6,638 bases of DNA from F23-B02 sp946405205. Its GTDB lineage: Bacteria; Bacillota; Clostridia; Oscillospirales; Oscillospiraceae. Each line of letters begins with the position of its first letter. Position 1 is the first letter of the stretch. The notes under the pieces were generated by a model. It saw only the letters and a program-made list of their open reading frames with translations. It did no database searches and had not been told where the DNA came from. The stretch spans positions 1 to 6,638 of the forward strand of contig CAMJGL010000048.1 in NCBI GenBank assembly GCA_946405205.1. Reading direction: 5' to 3'. The position numbers and the translations under genes are program-made. Positions 1 to 4,406 of this stretch are shown in pieces.

Positions 1-55
1 CAATTCGCATTTAGAACGGAATGTATCTTTTTTGCGTCAGCCCGACCGGTGATAA
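1..55 (+). repeat. 55-bp direct repeat, copy 1
   Basis: These 55 bases are identical to 294-348. Similarity continues at the same 293-bp offset, with divergence, to about position 110 (GCACTCGC at 73-80 matches 366-373). The repeat may extend left beyond the window. Confidence 0.9.
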
Positions 56-201
56 CGGAAATTGTCGTTACTGCACTCGCGCTTTTTCCCTGTCGTTGCT
101 TCGTTTTAAATAGCCGTTTTTGCGATATCCCGACCAGTGATAATGGAATAATTCTATTTTGCACTCGCGTGCTGTTTCACATTGCTGCGAATTTTCACAG
201 A

Positions 202-225
202 CGGACGGCCAATGGCCGCCCCTAC
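202..225 (-). repeat. Hairpin core A (GGCC-type)
   Basis: 24-nt core with arms CGGCC/GGCCG around a 3-nt loop. On the minus strand it is flanked by GTAGGGG on one side and TCCG on the other. It closes the first left-hand repeat unit. Confidence 0.85.
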
Positions 226-251
226 GGCAGCATAATTTTAGAACACCTATT

Positions 252-275
252 GTAGGGGCGAGCATTGCTCGTCCG
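252..275 (+). repeat. Hairpin core B (GAGC-type)
   Basis: Same 24-nt framework as core A, but the stem is CGAGC/GCTCG around ATT, so two base pairs are changed in a compensating way. It opens the 252-430 unit. Confidence 0.85.
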
Positions 276-293
276 TCGGCGGCAGCCGAAATG

Positions 294-348
294 CAATTCG
301 CATTTAGAACGGAATGTATCTTTTTTGCGTCAGCCCGACCGGTGATAA
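294..348 (+). repeat. 55-bp direct repeat, copy 2
   Basis: Identical to 1-55. This copy lies inside a 179-bp unit (252-430) bounded by inverted GTAGGGGCG and CGCCCCTAC ends. More diverged inverted copies are at about 549-597, 6399-6447 and 6519-6569. Confidence 0.9.
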
Positions 349-406
349 TGACAATAGTCTATTTTGCACTCGCGTTCTGTTTCACATCGCTGCGAATATT
401 CACAGG

Positions 407-430
407 CGGACGGCCAATGGCCGCCCCTAC
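407..430 (-). repeat. Hairpin core C (GGCC-type)
   Basis: Identical to core A. With core B it gives the 252-430 unit inverted ends, GTAGGGGCG at the left and CGCCCCTAC at the right. Confidence 0.85.
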
Positions 431-446
431 GGCAGCGAGATATTAT

Positions 447-485
447 AACACCTCATCCGTCGGCGGAGCCGACGGATGAGGTGTT
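447..485. terminator. Perfect 18-bp-stem hairpin, possible terminator
   Basis: Arms 447-464 and 468-485 are fully complementary around a GGA loop. The inner part (CCGTCGGCGG) resembles the repeat segment at 273-282. On the plus strand only a short T-containing stretch (TTTATTC, 484-490) follows, and there is no strong T-run on the minus side. It could end transcripts arriving from either direction, or be a structural part of the repeat cluster. Confidence 0.5.
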
Positions 486-530
486 TATTCAAATCCAACA
501 CCGCTTATATCCTTACAGACAGTAAATATA

Positions 531-600
531 ACGACAATTGCCGCTGTCACCGGTCGGGCTGACGAAGCAGCGACACGCACTATCCAAATGCGAATCGGCC
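531..600 (-). repeat. Inverted, diverged copy of the CCCGACCGGT module
   Basis: It reads like the 1-55 module on the minus strand: ACCGGTCGGG at 549-558, then GACG, then AATGCGAATCGG. It also shares ACGACAA with 6380-6386. It stops about 14 bp from the XRE gene's stop codon. Between 486 and 530 I see nothing identifiable. Confidence 0.7.
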
Positions 601-613
601 CCATGCCAATGGG

Positions 614-850
614 TCAGAGGCCTTCAAAAAAGTCGTCGTAGATGCAGCCGTACAGCTTTTTCAGCTCGATGATAACGCTGGTGCGGATGTTCAGCTCCCC
701 GGCTTCGTATTTGGCATATGTAGTCCGCCCGATATCGCAGCCGCGGCGCTGAAGCTCGGCGCAAAGCTTTTCCTGCGACAGCCCGCTTTGCCTGCGCAGT
801 CGGCGCAGATTATCGCCCATATTTCGGTCACGCCTGATCTTCTGTTCCAT
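614..850 (-). CDS. XRE-family helix-turn-helix transcriptional regulator
   Basis: A small DNA-binding protein of 78 residues that is essentially one Cro/C1-type HTH domain. From about residue 11 it reads MGDNLRRLRRQSGLSQEKL, the usual helix 1 and 2 pattern of this family. Then come a recognition-helix region (IGRTTYAKYEAGE) and a final helix of the type IIELKKLYG. There is no sensor or enzymatic domain. I chose the ATG at 850 because GGTGGTGAG lies just upstream; the in-frame ATG at 871 has no ribosome binding site. The gene diverges from the small CDS at 987, and a dyad between them (928-949) is its most obvious possible operator. Its 3' end is about 14 bp from a repeat copy, and I see no proper terminator. 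Such stand-alone regulators are common in prophages, mobile elements and accessory islands. The family is clear; the target is inferred. Confidence 0.9.
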   Translation of the reverse strand: MEQKIRRDRNMGDNLRRLRRQSGLSQEKLCAELQRRGCDIGRTTYAKYEAGELNIRTSVIIELKKLYGCIYDDFFEGL

Positions 851-888
851 TATCTCACCACCGAGCAGCATTTTTCGACCGGTATTGC

Positions 889-917
889 TTGCAACTGACT
901 TGATTTTATGCTACACT
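889..917 (+). promoter_or_regulatory. Extended -10 promoter for the small CDS at 987
   Basis: TTGCAA (889-894), 17-bp spacer, TACACT (912-917) preceded by TGC, an extended -10 element. Transcription should start near 924. I could not find an equally good promoter for the divergent XRE gene. Confidence 0.6.
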
Positions 918-927
918 GATGACAAAT

Positions 928-949
928 ATTGACCGCGATACTGGTCAAT
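928..949. promoter_or_regulatory. Candidate operator dyad
   Basis: Inverted repeat ATTGACC-N8-GGTCAAT, 7-bp arms with centres 15 bp apart, lying just downstream of the 889-917 promoter around the expected +5 to +25. Size and placement suit a small HTH dimer blocking transcription, and the XRE protein encoded next door is the natural candidate. No second copy is visible. Confidence 0.5.
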
Positions 950-986
950 TGTTGATGATGAGCATTATTTTGGGAGCGGAAAGATC

Positions 987-1160
987 ATGGCTGACTATAA
1001 AAAGATGTATTCTGTGCTCTGCTGCGCGGTCGACGATGCGATATGCGCTTTGGAGTGCAGCCGGTTATCGGCTCTGTCTGCTGCGCAGACGCTCCGTATC
1101 GCGCTGCAGAAGGCTGAGGATATTTATATTGAAACCTCCGACGAAACTGAGGATAGTTAG
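987..1160 (+). CDS. Small hypothetical protein (MADYKKMY type, 57 aa)
   Basis: Encodes 57 residues beginning MADYKKMYSVLCCAVDDAIC and ending in an acidic tail (ETSDETEDS). I recall many short Clostridia proteins that begin with this (M)xDYxKMYxxL pattern and contain a region predicted to be helical; they have no established function. Distinctive here are four cysteines within residues 12-24, including an adjacent pair. There is no signal peptide or membrane segment. Start choice: GGGAG at 972-976 precedes the ATG by about 10 bp, and the frame ends just before a strong terminator. The gene has its own promoter, a dyad in its 5' leader, and a divergent XRE regulator, so it is probably regulated by that protein. 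Longer open frames over the same stretch look spurious. Confidence 0.7.
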   Translation: MADYKKMYSVLCCAVDDAICALECSRLSALSAAQTLRIALQKAEDIYIETSDETEDS

Positions 1161-1164
1161 ACAA

Positions 1165-1200
1165 AAGCCCCGAACGAAAGTTCGGGGCTTGAATCTTTTT
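1165..1200. terminator. Bidirectional intrinsic terminator
   Basis: Arms 1165-1175 and 1180-1190 form an 11-bp GC-rich stem (AAGCCCCGAAC) capped by a GAAA tetraloop. On the plus strand GAATCTTTTT follows; on the minus strand the stem runs into CTTTTGT. It therefore serves both converging genes, the small CDS (stop at 1160) and rpsT (stop at 1206). Confidence 0.9.
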
Positions 1201-1205
1201 AAGAA

Positions 1206-1469
1206 TTACTCCATATTGTTGAGCTTGACGGTCATTGCGGACTTCTTGTGAGCGGCGTTGTTCTTATGGATAAGACCCTTGCCTGCCGCCTTGTCGACTG
1301 CCTTGACTGCGACCTTGTAGCTCTCCGCTGCAGCGGTCTTGTCGCCGCCTTCAACAGCCGCGTCAAACTTCTTCATGACGGTCTTGAGAGCGGTCTTGCC
1401 TGCGCGGTTCTTTGCGCGGAGCTCCTTGGACTTCTCGTCTCTCTTCATCGCGGACTTGATGTTGGGCAT
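1206..1469 (-). CDS. rpsT: 30S ribosomal protein S20
   Basis: Small basic primary-binding protein of the 30S subunit that contacts 16S rRNA near the 5' domain and helix 44 (family knowledge). The 87-residue product has the usual S20 length. It opens with the family signature MPNIKSAMKR, continues with KELRAKNRAGKTALKT, and ends with a helical region containing KGLIHKNNAAHKKS, the conserved rRNA-contacting segment. It is rich in Lys and Ala, as expected for a three-helix bundle. The start at 1469 is set by AAGGAGGTG (1476-1484) six bases upstream; an in-frame ATG ten codons earlier lies before that site and is discarded. It is transcribed alone from a promoter at 1623-1651 through a long structured leader and ends at the shared terminator. 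In many Firmicutes rpsT neighbours gpr, as it does here, but divergently. Confidence 0.97.
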   Translation of the reverse strand: MPNIKSAMKRDEKSKELRAKNRAGKTALKTVMKKFDAAVEGGDKTAAAESYKVAVKAVDKAAGKGLIHKNNAAHKKSAMTVKLNNME

Positions 1470-1616
1470 CGCGTGCACCTCCTTGTAACTTAGTAACAAA
1501 AATCCTCACGGGATTTTCCGGCGAAAACCGCCGGTTTACGCCGGCTATCAGACTGAGCTGATGGTTACTGCCGTTGGGACTGAATAACGTAACGAAACGC
1601 GAGTAGACGCTCGCGG
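1470..1616 (-). promoter_or_regulatory. Structured rpsT 5' leader
   Basis: About 147 nt of untranslated RNA are expected before rpsT. In transcript order it contains hairpins 1615-1598 (CGCGAG/CTCGCG), 1562-1547 (ATCAG/CTGAT), 1545-1530 (GCCGG/CCGGC), 1534-1518 (CCGGCG/CGCCGG) and 1517-1499 (AAAATCC/GGATTTT followed by a T). The third and fourth share 1530-1534 and cannot form together. The last resembles a weak terminator just upstream of the ribosome binding site. This layout suggests regulated expression, perhaps feedback by S20, but no known leader class is recognised. Confidence 0.45.
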
Positions 1617-1622
1617 ATAATA

Positions 1623-1651
1623 ATTTTACCATTATCATATTGAAAAATCAA
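1623..1651 (-). promoter_or_regulatory. rpsT promoter
   Basis: TTGATT (1651-1646), 17-bp spacer, TAAAAT (1628-1623) preceded by TGG, an extended -10. Initiation is expected near 1616, at the foot of the first leader hairpin. Confidence 0.75.
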
Positions 1652-1688
1652 GCTTTTTCTTAAATTTCCGAAGATTTTTTCGGCGTAT

Positions 1689-1718
1689 GTATTAGTTGTG
1701 GCGCGAGCGGCAAAGATA
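1689..1718 (+). promoter_or_regulatory. Possible forespore (sigma-F-like) promoter of gpr
   Basis: GGCAAAGATA at 1709-1718 agrees at nine of ten positions with the sigma-F -10 pattern GGNRANAMTW. GTATT at 1689-1693 is a fair -35 at 15 bp spacing. The overlapping TATACTA (1717-1723) is close to the sigma-G -10 CATWHTA but lacks a convincing -35. In Bacillus gpr is transcribed by both forespore sigma factors. No vegetative promoter is evident. Confidence 0.45.
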
Positions 1719-1747
1719 TACTATATCTTGATTCAACGAGGTGCGCC

Positions 1748-2593
1748 ATGCAGAAAATCTACGCCAGAACAGACCTTGCAGCCGAGGCCAGCGCCCGGCT
1801 TGAGACTCCCGTCGAGGGCGTTCAGTCCGAGGAGCTGACCGTCCGCAGCTGCCGTGTAAATAAGGTCGAGATCACTTCCCCCGCCGGAGCCGAGGCCATA
1901 GGCAAGCCCGAGGGCAGATACCTCACGATAGAAATGGAAGAATATGTTAACCGCCGCGCCCTGAGCTTTTCCGACTGCGCTAATGCGCTGGCCGAGCTCC
2001 TGCGCGGCTTTGACGCGGTTTCAAATTCAAAAAGCTTTATGATAGCCTGCCTCGGCAACCGCGGCGTCGCTCCCGACGCGGTCGGCCCCGCGACCGCCGA
2101 CAGCCTTATCGTCACGCGGCACCTCAAAGATTCCCTGCCAGAGGATTTTGCCGCATTTTCAAGCGTTGCCGTGCTGCGCACCGGCGTCTTGGGCACGACG
2201 GGCGTTGAGAGTGCTCAGACCGTGCGCTCCATGTGCGAGCTCGTGCAGCCGGACTGCGTCATTGCCGTTGACGCGCTTGCCAGCGGTGAGATAGGCAGGC
2301 TCTGCCGCAATATCCAGATCTGCGATACCGGCATATCCCCCGGCAGCGGCGTCGGCAACGACAGAGCCGCAATGAACGCGGAATACCTCGGCCGCCCTGT
2401 GATAGCCGTCGGCATGCCCACCGTCGTGGACGCTTCCGCCTTCACTCAGGACGAGGCCGCCAAGGGACTGTTCGTCACACCGAGAAATATCGACGAGCTG
2501 GTGAAGTCCGTGTCCAAGCTCATAGCCTACGGCATAAATCTTGCTCTGCACAACGGCCTGAGCGTTGAGGACGTGGATATGCTCGTCGAGTGA
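1748..2593 (+). CDS. gpr: GPR endopeptidase (germination protease)
   Basis: Spore protease (peptidase family A25) made as a zymogen in the forespore, which degrades small acid-soluble proteins (SASP) at germination. Characteristic blocks are RTDLA at 7-11, GNRGVAPDAVGP at 103-114, TGVLGTTGVES at 145-155, VIAVDALASG at 171-180, DTGISPGSGVGNDR at 193-206 and GRPVIAVGMPTVVDA at 215-229. D110 and D175 correspond by motif and spacing to the aspartates proposed as catalytic in the Bacillus enzyme. By analogy with its propeptide cleavage, autoprocessing would fall after D9. At 281 residues it is shorter than the roughly 370 of Bacillus, with a compact C-terminus (INLALHNGLSVEDVDM). The start is supported by GAGGTG at 1738-1743. 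spoIIP, its usual downstream neighbour, is absent; parS and parA follow instead. Confidence 0.95.
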   Translation: MQKIYARTDLAAEASARLETPVEGVQSEELTVRSCRVNKVEITSPAGAEAIGKPEGRYLTIEMEEYVNRRALSFSDCANALAELLRGFDAVSNSKSFMIACLGNRGVAPDAVGPATADSLIVTRHLKDSLPEDFAAFSSVAVLRTGVLGTTGVESAQTVRSMCELVQPDCVIAVDALASGEIGRLCRNIQICDTGISPGSGVGNDRAAMNAEYLGRPVIAVGMPTVVDASAFTQDEAAKGLFVTPRNIDELVKSVSKLIAYGINLALHNGLSVEDVDMLVE

Positions 2594-2609
2594 TGTTTCA
2601 CGTGAAACA
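2594..2609. promoter_or_regulatory. parS: parS site 1 (ParB-binding centromere)
   Basis: TGTTTCACGTGAAACA is a perfect 16-bp palindrome matching the Bacillus consensus TGTTNCACGTGAAACA. It begins at the base after the gpr stop codon and lies upstream of parA-parB, whose product ParB should load here. It sits 33 bp (about three helical turns) from site 2. Confidence 0.95.
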
Positions 2610-2610
2610 G

Positions 2611-2624
2611 CGCAAAAAATTGCG
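2611..2624. repeat. Small inverted repeat between the parS sites
   Basis: CGCAA/TTGCG around four A residues makes the whole 2594-2642 stretch nearly symmetrical. As RNA it could fold into a long hairpin at the end of gpr mRNA, since the two parS sites are also complementary to each other. It lacks a following T-run, so a terminator role is uncertain. Confidence 0.5.
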
Positions 2625-2626
2625 TT

Positions 2627-2642
2627 TGTTTCACGTGAAACG
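2627..2642. promoter_or_regulatory. parS: parS site 2, abutting the parA promoter
   Basis: TGTTTCACGTGAAACG matches the parS consensus at 15 of 16 positions, the last base differing. Its last base is immediately followed by the -35 hexamer of the parA promoter (2643-2648), so bound ParB should interfere with RNA polymerase. Confidence 0.93.
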
Positions 2643-2671
2643 TTGAAATACACCGACAGACTTGCTATAAT
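2643..2671 (+). promoter_or_regulatory. parAB promoter
   Basis: TTGAAA (2643-2648), 17-bp spacer, TATAAT (2666-2671) preceded by TGC. This is the strongest consensus match in the window. Initiation near 2678 leaves a leader of only about 12 nt, with the ribosome binding site AGAGGTG (2678-2684) at its very 5' end. Confidence 0.85.
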
Positions 2672-2689
2672 AGGGCGAGAGGTGAAACT

Positions 2690-3460
2690 ATGTCCAGAAT
2701 TATAGCTATCGCAAATCAAAAGGGCGGCGTCGGAAAGACGACGACCTGTGTTAACCTCTGCTGTGCGCTGAAGCAAAAGGGCAAAAAGGTGCTGCTTGTA
2801 GACTGCGACCCGCAGGGCAACTCGACCTCGGGCATGGGCGTTGACAAGTACTCCGCCCCGGGTACATATGAGCTGCTCATCAAGGGCGCGGACACCGCCG
2901 ACTGCGTCCGCAAAACGCCTTACGGTGACGTGATACCCTCTAATAAGGAGCTATCCGGAGCCTCGGTCGAGCTTGTGCGGCGCGAAAAGCGCGAATTTGT
3001 CCTCAAAAACGCATTGCAGCTGGTTTATAACGACTACGATTACATATTTATCGACTGCCCTCCCTCGCTGGAGCTGCTGACGCTCAACGCACTCGTCGCG
3101 GCTGACAGCGTGATAATCCCTATGCAGTGCGAGTATTACGCGCTCGAGGGCATCGCGGATCTGATGACGACCATCAAAATGTGCAATAAGCGGCTCAACC
3201 CGGGTCTGCGCATCCAGGGCATCGTCATGACGATGTACGATGCGCGCACGAACCTCACCCAGCAGGTCGCATTTGAGCTCAAGGAATATTTCGGCGCGAA
3301 GGTATACGAGACGGTCATCCCCCGCAGCATCAGGCTATCCGAGGCGCCCAGCCACGGCAAGCCCGGCGTTGCCTACGATAGGATAGGCAAGGGCAGCCGC
3401 GCATACATGAGGCTGGCCGAAGAATTCCTGCTGCGCGAAAAGTACAGGAAAGGGAGCTAA
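2690..3460 (+). CDS. parA: Chromosome-partitioning ATPase ParA (Soj)
   Basis: Deviant Walker ATPase that dimerises on ATP, coats the nucleoid non-specifically and is stimulated by ParB to drive origin segregation; Soj proteins also act on DnaA. At 256 residues it is the usual chromosomal Soj size, without the N-terminal HTH of plasmid type-Ia ParAs. Visible motifs: deviant Walker A KGGVGKTT at 11-18 (signature K11, P-loop K16), the DCDPQGNS switch at 38-45, Walker B IFIDCPPS at 119-126, EYYALEGI at 148-155, and IPRSIRLSEAPSHGKP at 210-225, the conserved region near the DNA-binding surface. The ATG at 2690 is the only sensible start. It is the first gene of a tight operon, with parB two bases downstream, driven by a promoter next to two parS sites. 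Nothing is missing. Confidence 0.97.
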   Translation: MSRIIAIANQKGGVGKTTTCVNLCCALKQKGKKVLLVDCDPQGNSTSGMGVDKYSAPGTYELLIKGADTADCVRKTPYGDVIPSNKELSGASVELVRREKREFVLKNALQLVYNDYDYIFIDCPPSLELLTLNALVAADSVIIPMQCEYYALEGIADLMTTIKMCNKRLNPGLRIQGIVMTMYDARTNLTQQVAFELKEYFGAKVYETVIPRSIRLSEAPSHGKPGVAYDRIGKGSRAYMRLAEEFLLREKYRKGS

Positions 3461-3462
3461 AG

Positions 3463-4365
3463 ATGGCAAAGGATATGAAAAAGGGGCTCGGCAGGGGCCT
3501 CAGTGAGCTTTTCGGCGAGGATATCCTCGATAACGACTCCGAGGGCGAGCTCATCTACCTGCCGATATCAAAGGTCGAGCCGCGTGCAGAGCAGCCAAGA
3601 AACCGCTTTGACGATGAAAGCCTGCAGGAGCTTGCGGACTCGATATCACAGTACGGACTTATCCAGCCCATCACCGTACGAAGGCGCAACAGCGGCTATT
3701 ATCAGATAATCGCCGGCGAGCGGCGCTGGCGCGCAAGCCGCCTTGCGGGGCTGATAGAGGTGCCGGTGCGCGTGATAGAAGCCGACGACCGCAGGGTCGC
3801 AGAGCTCGCGCTCGTCGAAAACCTCCAGCGCGAGGATCTGAATCCCATCGAGGAGGCTCTCGGCTACAAAAGCCTCATCGAGGAATACGGCCTGACCCAG
3901 GAGGAGGCCTCACGCAGCGTCGGCCGCTCAAGACCCGCCATCGCAAACGCGATGCGCCTTTTGAGCCTGAGCAAAGCTGTCCTGCCGCTGGTCGAGGAGG
4001 GCAAGCTCTCCGCCGGACACGCAAGGGCGCTCCTGCCCCTGAGCGACGAGGACGAGCAGCTCAAGGCCGCCAATGCCGTCATAGACGGCGGCCTTTCCGT
4101 CAGAAAGACCGAGCAGCTCGTTGCAAAGACGATAAAAAAGCTCAGCGAGCAGCCCCCCGAGGAGGACGAAGCGCAGAAGCTTGTGGTCGATTACATCGCC
4201 GAGACCGAGGATCAGCTCAGCCGCAGCCTCGGGCGCAAGGTCGGCATAGAGCAGAAGCGCAGGGGCGGCAAGATAGTTCTGGAATTTTATGACAGCGATG
4301 ACCGCGAGGCGCTTATCGCAAATCTGTCCCGCATGGGCCGCACCTGGGAAGAATTAATAAACTGA
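3463..4365 (+). CDS. parB: Chromosome-partitioning protein ParB (Spo0J)
   Basis: CTP-dependent DNA clamp that loads at parS, spreads, recruits SMC and stimulates ParA. In order, the 300 residues show an N-terminal ParA-interacting tail with KGLGRGL (7-13), the CTP-binding/spreading domain with QPRNRF (44-49), GERRWRA (85-91, the arginine patch) and ENLQRED (119-125), a helix-turn-helix at about 144-166 (LTQEEASRSVGRSRPAIANA) that reads parS, the linker motif KLSAGHARALL (181-191), an acidic stretch near 230-238, and a C-terminal dimerisation domain ending KIVLEFYDSDDREALI (270-285). The start follows the parA stop by two bases, with AAAGGGAG overlapping the end of parA, so the genes are translationally close and co-transcribed. 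The product should bind the parS pair upstream of its own operon. All diagnostic motifs are intact. Confidence 0.97.
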   Translation: MAKDMKKGLGRGLSELFGEDILDNDSEGELIYLPISKVEPRAEQPRNRFDDESLQELADSISQYGLIQPITVRRRNSGYYQIIAGERRWRASRLAGLIEVPVRVIEADDRRVAELALVENLQREDLNPIEEALGYKSLIEEYGLTQEEASRSVGRSRPAIANAMRLLSLSKAVLPLVEEGKLSAGHARALLPLSDEDEQLKAANAVIDGGLSVRKTEQLVAKTIKKLSEQPPEEDEAQKLVVDYIAETEDQLSRSLGRKVGIEQKRRGGKIVLEFYDSDDREALIANLSRMGRTWEELIN

Positions 4366-4368
4366 ATG

Positions 4369-4387
4369 TATAATAATTTAGTATAAT
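4369..4387 (+). promoter_or_regulatory. Possible serS promoter (-10 elements only)
   Basis: Two TATAAT hexamers occur in the short AT-rich gap after parB, at 4369-4374 and 4382-4387. Neither has a good -35, so this may be a weak internal promoter or chance AT-richness. No terminator separates parB and serS, and the gap is far too short for a T-box leader. Confidence 0.35.
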
Positions 4388-4406
4388 ATAACAAGGAGTA
4401 ATCAAA

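Larger units (their letters stand above)
1..446. repeat. Left mosaic of interspersed non-coding repeats
   Basis: This gene-free stretch is built from recurring modules. One carries CCCGACCGGT (41-50 and 334-343, with the variant CCCGACCAGT at 129-138). A second, AT-rich module starts near TTTTGCACTCGCG (157-225 and 361-430) and ends in a hairpin core. The same modules recur in inverse orientation at 531-600 and in the right-hand cluster (6333-6607). The open frames across it are repeat-derived and lack ribosome binding sites, so I see no gene. The arrangement fits a dispersed, possibly MITE-like or REP-like family. No transposase or target-site duplication is visible, so the class is inferred. 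Confidence 0.8.

Noticed and set aside
1..430. CRISPR array suggested by direct repeats
   Set aside because: Repeats are too long, few and irregularly spaced, the intervening sequence is itself repeat-like, and no cas genes are present.
49..479. Open frames at 49-255 and 159-479
   Set aside because: They lie wholly in repeats; peptides such as GASIARPS and GRPMAAPT are what the hairpin cores translate to. No ribosome binding sites are visible.
919..1251. 110-codon plus-strand frame overlapping the small CDS and the end of rpsT
   Set aside because: It crosses a strong terminator and enters rpsT antisense. The frame at 987-1160 has a better ribosome binding site and a recognisable N-terminus.
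1612..1620. DnaA-box-like TTATCCGCG on the minus strand
   Set aside because: It is a single site differing from TTATNCACA at two positions, with no cluster or AT-rich unwinding region, so it is not evidence of oriC here.
1363..1638. 91-codon minus-strand frame in the rpsT leader, overlapping rpsT
   Set aside because: Its start lies upstream of the predicted transcription start and its end reads rpsT out of frame.
2159..2776. 205-codon open frame on the minus strand over gpr, the parS sites and parA
   Set aside because: It runs through regulatory palindromes and two conserved genes and has no recognisable domain.
4366..4406. T-box riboswitch for serS
   Set aside because: The gap is 41 bp, too short for a T-box, and no such structure is visible.
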